DNA of 64,000 nt from Paracoccaceae bacterium (GTDB taxonomy: Bacteria > Pseudomonadota > Alphaproteobacteria > Rhodobacterales > Rhodobacteraceae), in contig JAABTV010000001.1 in the NCBI GenBank assembly GCA_011389685.1, forward strand, positions 80,547-144,546, in the 5' to 3' direction. Position numbers and translations under genes: made by a program. The notes below the pieces were generated by a model. It was given only the letters and a program-made list of their open reading frames with translations. It made no database searches and was not told the DNA's origin. Below are positions 8,857 through 19,087 of this stretch, piece after piece; within the stretch, counting starts at the first letter, position 1; each line of letters begins with the position of its first letter.

Positions 8857-8900
8857 TCGCGCGCGCCTCATAACGGCCTTCGGGCCATCACTCACATATT

Positions 8901-8936
8901 CGGCCATCGCGGGCACCGTCCGCGGTGGCCGTTTTG
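8901..8936 (+). terminator. Rho-independent terminator before pccA
   Basis: A 12-bp stem (CGGCCATCGCGG with CCGCGGTGGCCG, one G-T pair) around a seven-base loop is followed by TTTT. It separates the small lipoprotein gene from pccA, which therefore needs its own promoter or read-through. Confidence 0.8.
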
Positions 8937-8991
8937 TCGGGTTCGCTTCGGGGGACGGCCCCCTGCAGCCAAGAAACGGAAGGGACGAGAC

Positions 8992-10992
<2,001 letters not shown>

Positions 10993-10997
10993 GGGTG

Positions 10998-11531
10998 ATG
11001 CCGGGCGGGTGGCTCATCTCGGCGCGTCGGGCGGGGCAGGGCATGGCCCTTGCCGCGCTGGCCTTCGTGCTGGCCGGCTGTGACCGGCATTCCGAGGAGG
11101 AGGCGCGGGCGCTGGCGGCGCAGTGGTTCGATATCGGCGAGACGCTGCATTTCGATTCCCGGCAACGATGCACCGCCGCCGTCTTCCGCGCCCAGAGCGG
11201 TGAGGTGAAATCGCGCGTGCCACTGTTTGCCAGCCCCGAGGCCGTGGTGGGAAATCAGGCGCAGTCAGGCGCTTTTGCGCTTGCTGTGCCCGATACCTCG
11301 GCCGATGCGCTGTTCCTTGCCCTGATGAAGGTTGACCGGTCGACCGGCATGGCCCTGCAAGAGGTGGGCATCACCGCACGCCCCTGCATGACTGAAAGCG
11401 CGCGTCAGGCCTTCTACAGCGCGCTGACCGTCGTGCCCTCGGTTCTGGTGTTCTCGGGGCCTGATGGCGCCTTTGCCGTGCTTGACCCGGTGCGCCGCCA
11501 CGTCGTGTTGACCAGCGGGGCGATCCAATGA
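10998..11531 (+). CDS. Lipoprotein of unknown function linked to pccA
   Basis: The 177-residue product has a basic N-terminus, a hydrophobic stretch and a lipobox (VLAGC, Cys at residue 31), so it should be a membrane-anchored periplasmic protein. The mature part has one central Cys (QRCTAAVF) and another near the middle (RPCMTES). I do not recognise the domain. ATG 10998 lies five bases after the pccA stop, with AGGGG acting as ribosome site. It converges on the DUF4174 gene with only seven bases between the stops. Confidence 0.7.
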   Translation: MPGGWLISARRAGQGMALAALAFVLAGCDRHSEEEARALAAQWFDIGETLHFDSRQRCTAAVFRAQSGEVKSRVPLFASPEAVVGNQAQSGAFALAVPDTSADALFLALMKVDRSTGMALQEVGITARPCMTESARQAFYSALTVVPSVLVFSGPDGAFAVLDPVRRHVVLTSGAIQ

Positions 11532-11538
11532 TCCGGGC

Positions 11539-11988
11539 TCATTCCTCCTGCGATTTCTCGCGTGTGATTTCCTGTTGGCGCAGCGGTATCTTGTCGATCG
11601 AGCGTGTCAATTCGCGCACATTCCAAGGCACCGGCTTGCGCAGGTATATGGTTCCGTCCTTGCCCAGCAGGATCAGCATGAAACCGCGCGGTCGAAACTG
11701 GCGGCGCAATTCGCTTTGCCCGGCGGGGTCGGTGTCGGTGAGCACGACGACATCACGTTCTTCCAAAGCCTCCGGGCGATCGGCCAGAAGCCTGAGTTGC
11801 TCGGTGAATTGCGGATCGTTTGGGTTGTTGGCGAAGACAATGACCAGCCGGTTTTTCCAGAGGAATTGTTGCAAATCCGGTTCTTCGCCCTCGGGAATGC
11901 GCGGTGCCACCGTCTCGGGAAGATCCGCCTGCGCGGCGGCGATCGAGGCGAAAAACACAGTCATAACAAGGGCAAGAACAGGCTTCAT
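11539..11988 (-). CDS. DUF4174 family secreted protein
   Basis: This 149-residue protein has a signal peptide (about 1-20, ending AAAQA) and a thioredoxin-like domain without a CxxC pair: NRLVIVFANNP, a VVVLTDTDP strand and FMLILLGKDGTIYLRK. These are hallmarks of DUF4174, a periplasmic family of unknown role. An AAGGAGACAAC ribosome site precedes ATG 11988. It is divergent from the sulfotransferase-like gene. Confidence 0.8.
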   Translation of the reverse strand: MKPVLALVMTVFFASIAAAQADLPETVAPRIPEGEEPDLQQFLWKNRLVIVFANNPNDPQFTEQLRLLADRPEALEERDVVVLTDTDPAGQSELRRQFRPRGFMLILLGKDGTIYLRKPVPWNVRELTRSIDKIPLRQQEITREKSQEE

Positions 11989-12162
11989 GTTGTCTCCTTC
12001 GGACTGTCATATAGGCTTGTTTTGCCCCAATACGACAGCCGCCTTGCAAGAATGCACAAAAATTGTTTCGGTTAAACGCTTTGTGACGAAAGGGGGCGCA
12101 GGATGATTGGCGTTCTCACCATGTCGCCACTCGTGGCGGCGCTTCACAAGGCGGTCGGATTC

Positions 12163-13110
12163 ATGGATGTCATCTTGCATATCGGGGCACATCGCACGGC
12201 CTCGACCACGCTGCAACACTATCTGCGCGCGAATACCGAACGGCTGCGCGCCCAGGGGCTGGGCGTCTGGGGGCCGATGCAAACACGTCATGGCGGTTTG
12301 CTGAGCGGGGTGATCCCTGTCGCCGGGGCCGATCCCGGGGCCGGGTTCGATCGCGCCCGGGGCCGTATCGCCCTGCGACTCGACTCCGCGGCCCGCAAGG
12401 GTCTGCACCATGTCATCATCAGCGATGAGAACATCCTCGGGTCGGTGCGCCAGAACCTGCGCCAACGCCGATTCTACCGCGACGCCGGCGCCCGGCTTTC
12501 GCGTTTTGCCGCCGCCTTCGACGGGCGGGTGACGCGGATCGTGCTGGCGGTGCGGCGGCTCGATTCATTGTGGGAATCGTCGCTGGCCTATGGGGTCGCG
12601 CGCGGGCGGGCGGTGCCGTCGGCGGACGATCTTGACCGGTTCGTGACCCAGGGGCGCAGCTGGCGCACCCTGGCCGAGGAGGTGGCCACCGCCTTTCCCG
12701 GCGTCGCGATCCAGGTGCATGTTCACGAAGAGATGGCCGGCCGCCCCGACCGGCGGCTCTGGCACATGCTGGACGGGACGGTAAGCGTTCCGCAAGGCAA
12801 TGCGGGGCTCTGGCTCAACCGCGCTCCGGGTCTGTCAGCGCTGCGCGAGATTCTGGCGCTGCGGGGCGAAGACACGAACCTGCTGCCGCCTGGCGACGGT
12901 CGCTGGACCCCGTTCGACGATGCGCAGGCCGCGGCGTTGCGTGAAATCCATGCCGACGACCTGTTCCATCTGGCCTCGGGCGCGGGCGGAACGGTGCGGC
13001 TGATCAAGGAAGCCACCCCACAACCAGGCGGGACGAACCTGCCGGACGGGGCGATGACAAGAGGACAAGACGATGACGGACAAGATGGATGCGTGGCGCA
13101 AACTGGCTGA
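12163..13110 (+). CDS. Sulfotransferase-like P-loop protein
   Basis: The protein begins with [18 protein letters not shown], a P-loop resembling the 5'-phosphosulfate-binding loop of sulfotransferases; a later [18 protein letters not shown] segment resembles the 3'-phosphate-binding region. The 315-residue length suits the fold. ATG 12163 is chosen because the P-loop strand normally starts at the N-terminus. ATG 12103, behind a GGGGGCGCAGG ribosome site, would add 20 residues and is possible. Its last 38 bases overlap the mutase gene in another frame, coupling the two. No acceptor substrate can be inferred. Confidence 0.65.
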   Translation: MDVILHIGAHRTASTTLQHYLRANTERLRAQGLGVWGPMQTRHGGLLSGVIPVAGADPGAGFDRARGRIALRLDSAARKGLHHVIISDENILGSVRQNLRQRRFYRDAGARLSRFAAAFDGRVTRIVLAVRRLDSLWESSLAYGVARGRAVPSADDLDRFVTQGRSWRTLAEEVATAFPGVAIQVHVHEEMAGRPDRRLWHMLDGTVSVPQGNAGLWLNRAPGLSALREILALRGEDTNLLPPGDGRWTPFDDAQAAALREIHADDLFHLASGAGGTVRLIKEATPQPGGTNLPDGAMTRGQDDDGQDGCVAQTG

Positions 13111-15202
13111 GAAAGAGCTTCGTGGCCGCCCGCTCGACGATCTGACCTGGCACACGCTCGAAGGGATCGCGGTCAAGCCGCTTTATACCGAGGAGGATAC
13201 CGAGGCGCTGCCCCATATGGGCAGCCTGCCGGGGTTCGAGCCCTTTACCCGCGGCCCCAAGGCGACGATGTATGCCGGACGGCCCTGGACGATCCGGCAA
13301 TATGCGGGGTTCTCCACGGCCGAGGATTCGAACGCCTTTTACCGGCGCAACCTCGCCGCCGGGCAGCAGGGCGTTTCGGTCGCCTTCGACCTCGCCACCC
13401 ATCGCGGCTATGACAGCGATCATCCGCGTGTGGTGGGCGATGTGGGCAAGGCGGGTGTGGCGATCGATTCGGTCGAGGACATGAAGATCCTGTTCGACGG
13501 CATTCCGCTCGATCAGGTGTCGGTGTCGATGACGATGAACGGCGCGGTGATTCCGATCCTGGCCAGCTTCATCGTGGTCGGCGAAGAGCAGGGCCATGAC
13601 CGGTCGGCGCTCTCGGGGACCATCCAGAACGACATTCTCAAGGAATTCATGGTCCGCAACACCTATATCTATCCGCCCGAGCCGTCGATGCGGATCATCT
13701 CGGACATCATCGAATACACCTCGAACGAGATGCCGAGATTCAACTCGATCTCGATCTCCGGCTATCACATGCAGGAGGCGGGCGCGAACCTGGTGCAGGA
13801 GCTGGCCTATACGCTGGCCGACGGGCGCGAATACGTGAAGGCCGCGATCAAGGCCGGCATGGATGTGGACAGTTTCGCACCGCGCCTGTCGTTCTTCTTT
13901 GCCATCGGCATGAATTTCTTCATGGAGGCGGCCAAGCTGCGCGCGGCGCGGTTCCTGTGGCACCGGATCATGACCGAATTCGGCGCGACATCCGAGAAGT
14001 CCAAGATGCTGCGCACTCATTGCCAGACATCCGGCGTGAGTTTGCAGGAACAGGACCCTTATAACAACGTGGTCCGCACCGCCTATGAAGCGATGAGCGC
14101 GGTGCTAGGGGGCACGCAAAGCCTGCACACCAACGCGCTTGACGAGGCGATCGCGCTGCCCACCGATTTCTCGGCCCGCATCGCGCGCAACACGCAGCTC
14201 ATCCTGCAGGAGGAAACCGGCATCACCAACGTGGTCGATCCGCTGGCGGGGTCCTACTATGTCGAGAAGCTGACTCATGACCTGGCCGAGAAGGCCTGGG
14301 AACTGATGGAGGAGGTCGAGGAGATGGGCGGCATGACCAAGGCCGTGGCCTCCGGCATGCCCAAGCTCAGGATCGAGGAAACCGCGGCGACGCGGCAGGC
14401 GATGATCGACCGCGGCCAGGAGGTGATCGTCGGGGTCAACAAGTATCGCAAGGACAAGGAAGACCCGATCGATATTCTCGACGTTGATAACGTCAAGGTC
14501 CGCGAGAGCCAGATCGCGCGGCTGGAGAAGATCCGCGCAACACGCGACGATGCGGCCTGCGTGGCCGCGCTCGATGAAGTGACCCGCCGCGCCAAAGAGG
14601 GCGGCAACCTGCTCGAAGCGGCGGTCGAAGCGGCCCGCGCACGGGCCTCAGTGGGGGAAATCAGCATGGCAATGGAAAAGGAATTCGGCCGCCACCGCGC
14701 CGAGGTCAAGACGCTCGCCGGGGTCTATGGCGCCGCCTACGAGGGCGACGCGGGCTTTGCCGCCATCCAGAAGAACATCGAGGATTTCGCCGAGGAAGAG
14801 GGCCGCCGCCCGCGTCTTCTGGTGGTCAAGATGGGCCAGGACGGCCATGATCGCGGCGCCAAGGTGATCGCCACCGCCTTTGCCGATATCGGCTTTGACG
14901 TGGATGTGGGGCCGCTGTTTCAGACCCCCGAAGAGGCCGCGCAGGACGCCGTCGACAATGACGTGCACGTGGTCGGCATCAGCTCCCAGGCGGCGGGGCA
15001 CAAGACGCTGGCGCCGCAACTGATCGAGGAACTCAGGAAAAAGGACGCCGGGGACATCATCGTGATCTGTGGCGGGGTGATCCCGCAACAGGATTACGCG
15101 TTCCTGAAGAAGGCCGGGGTCAAGGCGATCTTCGGACCGGGCACCAACATCCCCCATGCCGCGAACGAGATCCTCGAACTGATCCGCGCCGCGCGGAACT
15201 GA
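13073..15202 (+). CDS. scpA: Methylmalonyl-CoA mutase (adenosylcobalamin-dependent)
   Basis: The 709-residue single-chain mutase interconverts methylmalonyl-CoA and succinyl-CoA, completing propionyl-CoA assimilation. The N-terminal TIM-barrel has the substrate-binding [16 protein letters not shown] segment. The C-terminal B12-binding domain has [10 protein letters not shown] with the cobalt-ligating His592, and the GVIPQQD and FGPGT motifs. ATG 13073 lies inside the end of the sulfotransferase-like gene, preceded by AAGAGGACAAG. No mutase chaperone (MeaB) or epimerase is nearby. Gene order with pccR, pccB and pccA matches the Rhodobacter arrangement as I remember it. Confidence 0.96.
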   Translation: MTDKMDAWRKLAEKELRGRPLDDLTWHTLEGIAVKPLYTEEDTEALPHMGSLPGFEPFTRGPKATMYAGRPWTIRQYAGFSTAEDSNAFYRRNLAAGQQGVSVAFDLATHRGYDSDHPRVVGDVGKAGVAIDSVEDMKILFDGIPLDQVSVSMTMNGAVIPILASFIVVGEEQGHDRSALSGTIQNDILKEFMVRNTYIYPPEPSMRIISDIIEYTSNEMPRFNSISISGYHMQEAGANLVQELAYTLADGREYVKAAIKAGMDVDSFAPRLSFFFAIGMNFFMEAAKLRAARFLWHRIMTEFGATSEKSKMLRTHCQTSGVSLQEQDPYNNVVRTAYEAMSAVLGGTQSLHTNALDEAIALPTDFSARIARNTQLILQEETGITNVVDPLAGSYYVEKLTHDLAEKAWELMEEVEEMGGMTKAVASGMPKLRIEETAATRQAMIDRGQEVIVGVNKYRKDKEDPIDILDVDNVKVRESQIARLEKIRATRDDAACVAALDEVTRRAKEGGNLLEAAVEAARARASVGEISMAMEKEFGRHRAEVKTLAGVYGAAYEGDAGFAAIQKNIEDFAEEEGRRPRLLVVKMGQDGHDRGAKVIATAFADIGFDVDVGPLFQTPEEAAQDAVDNDVHVVGISSQAAGHKTLAPQLIEELRKKDAGDIIVICGGVIPQQDYAFLKKAGVKAIFGPGTNIPHAANEILELIRAARN

Positions 15203-15300
15203 TCCGGGCGTGGTGTCCCCGGGGGGCTGTCTGCCCCCCAAAGGTGCAGATTGCCCTTGCAATCCGCACCTTCCCCCCGAGAGTATTTCCCGCAAGATGA
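15203..15300. repeat. Compound intergenic element: two hairpins plus conserved tail
   Basis: GGGGGGC-TGTCT-GCCCCCC (15221-15239) is followed by a longer hairpin pairing AAGGTGC-GATTGC with GCAATC-GCACCTT (about 15240-15272, one mismatch). A tail CCCCCCGAGAGTATTTCCCG then leads into GCAAGATGAAGGAGG, the ribosome site of the next gene. I recognise this arrangement as one frequently repeated between Rhodobacteraceae genes; that part is recollection. Confidence 0.55.
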
Positions 15301-15310
15301 AGGAGGGGAC

Positions 15311-15796
15311 ATGTCACCGCGCGTGAAGATCGTTCTGGGGCAGGGGATCGGGCTGATCCTCGCCATCCTGTTGCTTTGGCTGCCGCTGTCGAGGTCACAG
15401 CCTTTCATGCCGCTCAACACGGCGCTGATCACCGCTTTCCTGCCCGTTGGGCTGGTGGTGCTGGCCATGGTGGGTGTGGTCGCGCTGCGGCGGCGGTTCG
15501 ATCCCGGGGTCATCGCCGGTGGCGCGCTGCGCCCCGGATCGCGCGGCGAGATCGATCAGCGTGCCCTGTCAAACACGGTCGAGCAGCTTGTCGTCGCTCT
15601 TGCGCTGTGGCCATTCGTGGCGCTGACGCTGGGCGGGTTGGTGGTGATCTGGATGGGGGTGGGCCTTGCCCTTGCCCGGCTGGTCTACTGGTTGGGCTAT
15701 CACCTTTCACCGCTTGTCAAATCCGTCGGATTCGGCGCAGGATTCTACCCCACGGTCCTGGCCACGCTCTGGGCCTTGGTGAAATGGGCGACATGA
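15311..15796 (+). CDS. MAPEG family membrane protein
   Basis: The 161-residue protein has four hydrophobic segments and the NTVEQLVVALALWP segment typical of MAPEG (membrane-associated eicosanoid and glutathione metabolism) proteins. Bacterial members are mostly uncharacterised and may act as glutathione-dependent detoxification enzymes. ATG 15311 is preceded by a strong AGGAGGGG site. It is followed within ten bases by the glyoxalase-like gene, so the two plus the GNAT gene may form an operon. Confidence 0.8.
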   Translation: MSPRVKIVLGQGIGLILAILLLWLPLSRSQPFMPLNTALITAFLPVGLVVLAMVGVVALRRRFDPGVIAGGALRPGSRGEIDQRALSNTVEQLVVALALWPFVALTLGGLVVIWMGVGLALARLVYWLGYHLSPLVKSVGFGAGFYPTVLATLWALVKWAT

Positions 15797-15806
15797 GGGG
15801 CAAGCC

Positions 15807-16421
15807 ATGCTGAAACTCGACCATCTTGCGGTGGCGGCCACCGATCTGGACGCAGGGCGCGACCATATCGAGGCGGCGCTGGGTGTGACCATGCAGCCCG
15901 GCGGCAAGCACGCCAATTTCGGCACGCACAACATGCTTCTGGGGCTGGAGGACGGGATCTATCTCGAAGCCATCGCCATCGATCCCGATGCGCCCGATCC
16001 CGGGCGGCGGCGCTGGTTCGATCTCGACGATTTCACCGGCCCGCCGCGCCTGACCAACTGGATCTGCCAGACCCGCGATATCGACGAGGCGCTGGCGCTG
16101 GCGCCCGTCGGGATGGGCCCGGTAACGGACCAGCGGCGCGATGAGCTGCATTGGCAGATGGCGGCCGGTGAGAACGGGCATCTGCCTCTCGAAGGCAGTT
16201 TTCCCGCGGTGATCGCGTGGGGGGACACGCCGCACCCGTCGACCCGGCTGGCCTCCACCGGTCTCCGGCTCGACCGACTGATCGTGACCTCGCCGGTAGC
16301 CGATGCGCTGCGTTCCACCTTGCGTCATGTGCTGGCCGATTCGCGGATCGTGATCGAGCAGGGCGACAAGGGCCTGCGGGCCGAGTTCTCGACACCATCG
16401 GGGCACCGTGTGCTGGAATGA
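15807..16421 (+). CDS. Glyoxalase-like (VOC superfamily) protein
   Basis: This 204-residue protein begins MLKLDHLAVAATDL, a VOC-fold first strand with the first metal-ligand His, and contains GGKHANFGTHNML and a second-half DRLIVTSP strand, matching the glyoxalase-3-like family. It probably binds a metal and a small substrate of unknown identity. Despite lying near the mutase it does not look like methylmalonyl-CoA epimerase. Its stop overlaps the next start (ATGA), indicating translational coupling. Confidence 0.75.
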   Translation: MLKLDHLAVAATDLDAGRDHIEAALGVTMQPGGKHANFGTHNMLLGLEDGIYLEAIAIDPDAPDPGRRRWFDLDDFTGPPRLTNWICQTRDIDEALALAPVGMGPVTDQRRDELHWQMAAGENGHLPLEGSFPAVIAWGDTPHPSTRLASTGLRLDRLIVTSPVADALRSTLRHVLADSRIVIEQGDKGLRAEFSTPSGHRVLE

Positions 16422-16894
16422 TCCGTCCTGCCGAACCGGGTGACGCGGCGTCGATCGCCGCGATCTGGAACCACATCATCCGCGACACGACCGTCACCTT
16501 CACCACCGAGGAAAAGACCCGGGAGGGGCTTTGCGCGATGATGGCCGACCGGGCGCCGGGAGTCGTCGTCGCGCAGGAGGGCGGGGTGATCACGGGGTTT
16601 GCCACTTATGGCCCGTTCCGCAACGGGCCCGGCTATGCCCATACCCTCGAGTTGACCATCCAGCTGGTGCCCGAAGGGCGGGGCCGCGGTCTGGGCCGCG
16701 CCCTCATGTCGGCCCTCGAAGAGGTGGCGCGCGGGGATGGCGTGCATGTGCTGATGGCCGGGATCAGCGGGGCCAACCCCGGCTCGGTCGCCTTCCATGC
16801 CCGGCTGGGTTTCCAGACCTGCGGCACGCTGCGCGAGGTGGGGCGCAAATGGGGCGAATGGCTCGATCTTGTGCTGATGCAGAAGATTCTCTGA
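16418..16894 (+). CDS. GNAT N-acetyltransferase (phosphinothricin acetyltransferase-like)
   Basis: The 158-residue protein shows the GNAT acetyl-CoA loop VPEGRGRGLGRALM (motif A) and a downstream NPGSVAFHARLGF segment (motif B) typical of the PAT/MddA group, which acetylates methionine sulfoximine-like compounds or amines. MIRPAEPGDAASIAAIWN is the usual N-terminus. It overlaps the glyoxalase-like gene by four bases. Confidence 0.85.
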   Translation: MIRPAEPGDAASIAAIWNHIIRDTTVTFTTEEKTREGLCAMMADRAPGVVVAQEGGVITGFATYGPFRNGPGYAHTLELTIQLVPEGRGRGLGRALMSALEEVARGDGVHVLMAGISGANPGSVAFHARLGFQTCGTLREVGRKWGEWLDLVLMQKIL

Positions 16895-16913
16895 CCTGCG
16901 CGCCCATCGCGCA

Positions 16914-16942
16914 CTGACAGCCGCGCCGCGACGGGTTAGGCT
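16914..16942 (+). promoter_or_regulatory. Promoter predicted to give a leaderless mRNA
   Basis: CTGACA (16914-16919) and TAGGCT (16937-16942) are separated by exactly 17 bases. Transcription should start about seven bases later, at ATG 16950, which has no Shine-Dalgarno site. The geometry is the same as at the cysS leader promoter (23030-23058). Confidence 0.55.
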
Positions 16943-16949
16943 CTTGCCC

Positions 16950-17654
16950 ATGTCGATCTGGTCCCGCATCACAGCCGCCGTTTCCGCGCTCGCCCAGGGC
17001 GAATCGCTCTCGGCGGTGTTCGAGCATCTGCGCAGCCCGCCCGAACGCTCGGTGGCCTTCACCATTGCCGTGATCGCGCTAGGGGCCAAGATGGCCAAGG
17101 CCGACGGGCAGGTGACGCGCGACGAGGTCAAGGCGTTCCGCGAGGTGTTCCAGATCGCAAGAGAGGACGAGGCAGGCGCGGCGCGGGTCTTCAACCTGGC
17201 CCGGCAGGATGTCGCGGGTTACGAGGAATACGCGGGCAAGATCAAGGCGATGTTCGGCGACGGCTCGGACTCGCTGTGCGACCTGATGGAGGGGCTGTTT
17301 CACATCGCCGTGGCCGATGGCGAGTATCACCCCGACGAGGATGCGTTCCTGGCCCGGGTGGCCGAGATACTCGGCCTGCCCGAGGCCAGCTTCCGCAGGC
17401 TGCGCGCGCGGTTCGTTCCGGATGCGCAGCCCGATCCCTACGCGGTTCTGGGCGTCGATCATGCGGCTGCGCTGCCCGAGATCCGTGCCGCGTGGCGCGA
17501 GCAGGTGCGCGACACCCATCCCGATCGCCTCTTGGCCCGAGGACTGCCCGAAGAGGCGTTGAAACTGGCCGAGAAGCGCATGGTCGCGATCAATGCCGCC
17601 TGGGAGGAGATCCAGCGCGAAAGGGCAAGGGCCGATGCGCATCGCGACCTATAA
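16950..17654 (+). CDS. TerB-DnaJ protein (DjlA-like co-chaperone)
   Basis: The 234-residue protein has a TerB-like helical domain (about 30-145, with MAKADGQVTRDEV and the repeat-like VADGEYHPDEDAF) and a C-terminal J domain with PYAVLGVDHAA and the essential HPD tripeptide (DTHPDRL). It should stimulate an Hsp70 partner. Unlike enterobacterial DjlA it lacks an obvious N-terminal membrane helix. The final 20 bases overlap the next gene, so they are probably translated together. Confidence 0.85.
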   Translation: MSIWSRITAAVSALAQGESLSAVFEHLRSPPERSVAFTIAVIALGAKMAKADGQVTRDEVKAFREVFQIAREDEAGAARVFNLARQDVAGYEEYAGKIKAMFGDGSDSLCDLMEGLFHIAVADGEYHPDEDAFLARVAEILGLPEASFRRLRARFVPDAQPDPYAVLGVDHAAALPEIRAAWREQVRDTHPDRLLARGLPEEALKLAEKRMVAINAAWEEIQRERARADAHRDL

Positions 17655-18666
17655 CGTCGAATGGTTCAACAATCTCTTTGACGACACGGGGGAGTTGTTG
17701 ATGGATGACGGCCCCTCGGGACGCCACGAGACGACGCGCGCCGCCCAGATCGAGGCCTTGGGCATGGTCTTCACCGCGCTTGACGCCGATGCCGTCATGG
17801 TGATCGAGGCACCGGACCAGAACACGCGGCGCGACACGGTTTCGGCGCTGGAGAGTTTTGCGCGGGTGTTCGACCTGCGCGCGCGCCGGGCCGTGATGGG
17901 CTTTGACAATGATACCCAGCAGGAGATCGCCCTGCTGCACGATCCCGACCGGCTTGCGGCGCGGCATGATCCGATCGGGGACGAGACCGGCAAGAAGGGC
18001 GCGCATGGCGCGCCGCGTTTCGACAGTGTCTTTCGCATCGACCTCGATTTTGACGCGACCGAGGATCTCGTGCGGTTCTCGAAGCCGCCGCTCGAACTGG
18101 CCATGCGGACCGCGGGCGGGTTCGAATTCCGCATGATCGGCGCGCATCTCAAGTCCAAGGCGCCGCATGGGGCGCGGGGCAAGGATGCGATCATGCGGCT
18201 GGCGATCCAGAACCGGCGCAAGCAACTGGCCCAGGCGATCTGGCTGCGTCGCCGGATCGAGGACCATCTCGACGTGGGCACGCCGCTCATCGTTCTGGGC
18301 GATCTCAACGATGGTCCGGGGCTCGACGAATACGAGGATCTGTTCGAGCGCTCCTCGGTCGAGATCGTGATGGGCGAGAATGATGGTGTGCCGCTCCACG
18401 ATCCCCATGCACGACAGGTCCTGAAACGCCGCGTCGGGCCACGGCCCAGCACCGCGCGATTCCACCTCGCCGATCAGCACCGTTTTCTCGAGGCGCTGCT
18501 CGATTACATCATGATTTCCGCCGATCTGCGCGCGTTCGATCCGCGCTGGCGCATCTGGCATCCGTTCGACGATGCCGATTGCTATCGCTTGCCGGAACTG
18601 CGTAATGCGCTGATTTCCGCCTCCGACCATTTCCCGGTCACGCTCGATATCGAGTTGCCGTCTTAA
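17635..18666 (+). CDS. Endonuclease/exonuclease/phosphatase family protein
   Basis: The 343-residue protein begins MRIATYNVEWFNNLF, the first metal-binding motif of the DNase I-like fold, and contains a VIEAPDQ segment in place of the usual glutamate motif, IVLGDLNDGPG (catalytic D and N) and a final ASDHFPVTLDI with the catalytic His. It may cleave phosphodiester or phosphomonoester bonds; the substrate is unknown. There is no signal peptide. ATG 17635 lies inside the preceding gene. Confidence 0.85.
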   Translation: MRIATYNVEWFNNLFDDTGELLMDDGPSGRHETTRAAQIEALGMVFTALDADAVMVIEAPDQNTRRDTVSALESFARVFDLRARRAVMGFDNDTQQEIALLHDPDRLAARHDPIGDETGKKGAHGAPRFDSVFRIDLDFDATEDLVRFSKPPLELAMRTAGGFEFRMIGAHLKSKAPHGARGKDAIMRLAIQNRRKQLAQAIWLRRRIEDHLDVGTPLIVLGDLNDGPGLDEYEDLFERSSVEIVMGENDGVPLHDPHARQVLKRRVGPRPSTARFHLADQHRFLEALLDYIMISADLRAFDPRWRIWHPFDDADCYRLPELRNALISASDHFPVTLDIELPS

Positions 18667-18685
18667 ATTCTCCATCGATCCGGGC

Positions 18686-18691
18686 TATATT
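18686..18691 (+). promoter_or_regulatory. TATATT -10 element directly before ATG 18698
   Basis: TATATT ends six bases before ATG 18698, which has no ribosome site, so the transcript may be leaderless. The -35 match is weak (TTAAAT at 18663, over the upstream stop codon). Confidence 0.4.
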
Positions 18692-18697
18692 GACGTT

Positions 18698-19066
18698 ATG
18701 AAACATGTTCCGGCCATTGTCCTGTCGCTATGCCTTGCCGCCCCCGTGGCCGCGCAGGAGCAAGAGAGTGAGCGGGGCTTTTCCCTGATGGAGGAAGGCG
18801 TGCGCCTGTTTCTCGAAGGGATCATGCGTGAAATGGAACCCGCGCTCGACGATCTGCGCGAGTTTTCCGAAGAGGTCGAGCCCGGTCTGCGCCGATTCGT
18901 CGAGGAAATGGGCCCCGCTTTGGGAGAGCTTCTGGACAAGGTCGATGATTTCACCGCCTATCACCCGCCCGAGATGCTGCCCAACGGCGACATCATCATC
19001 CGCCGCAAGACCCCGCTCGAACGGAAACTCGACGAGCGCCAGCCAGGCGACGAGATCGAACTCTGA
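18698..19066 (+). CDS. Small secreted protein, function unknown
   Basis: The 122-residue product has a signal peptide (about 1-20, ending VAAQE) and a strongly acidic helical middle (EEGVRLFLEGIMREMEPALD, REFSEEVEPG), ending in a conserved-looking PPEMLPNGDIIIRRK segment. Homologues in Rhodobacteraceae are, to my recollection, often mislabelled AAA+ ATPase, but no P-loop is present. It may act in the periplasm. It converges on the MttB-family gene. Confidence 0.7.
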   Translation: MKHVPAIVLSLCLAAPVAAQEQESERGFSLMEEGVRLFLEGIMREMEPALDDLREFSEEVEPGLRRFVEEMGPALGELLDKVDDFTAYHPPEMLPNGDIIIRRKTPLERKLDERQPGDEIEL

Positions 19067-19087
19067 AGCGAACCGGGGCCGGGCCTT

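Noticed and set aside
15807..16421. Possible methylmalonyl-CoA epimerase next to the mutase
   Set aside because: It belongs to the VOC superfamily but has the glyoxalase-3-like layout and length, not the short epimerase pattern.
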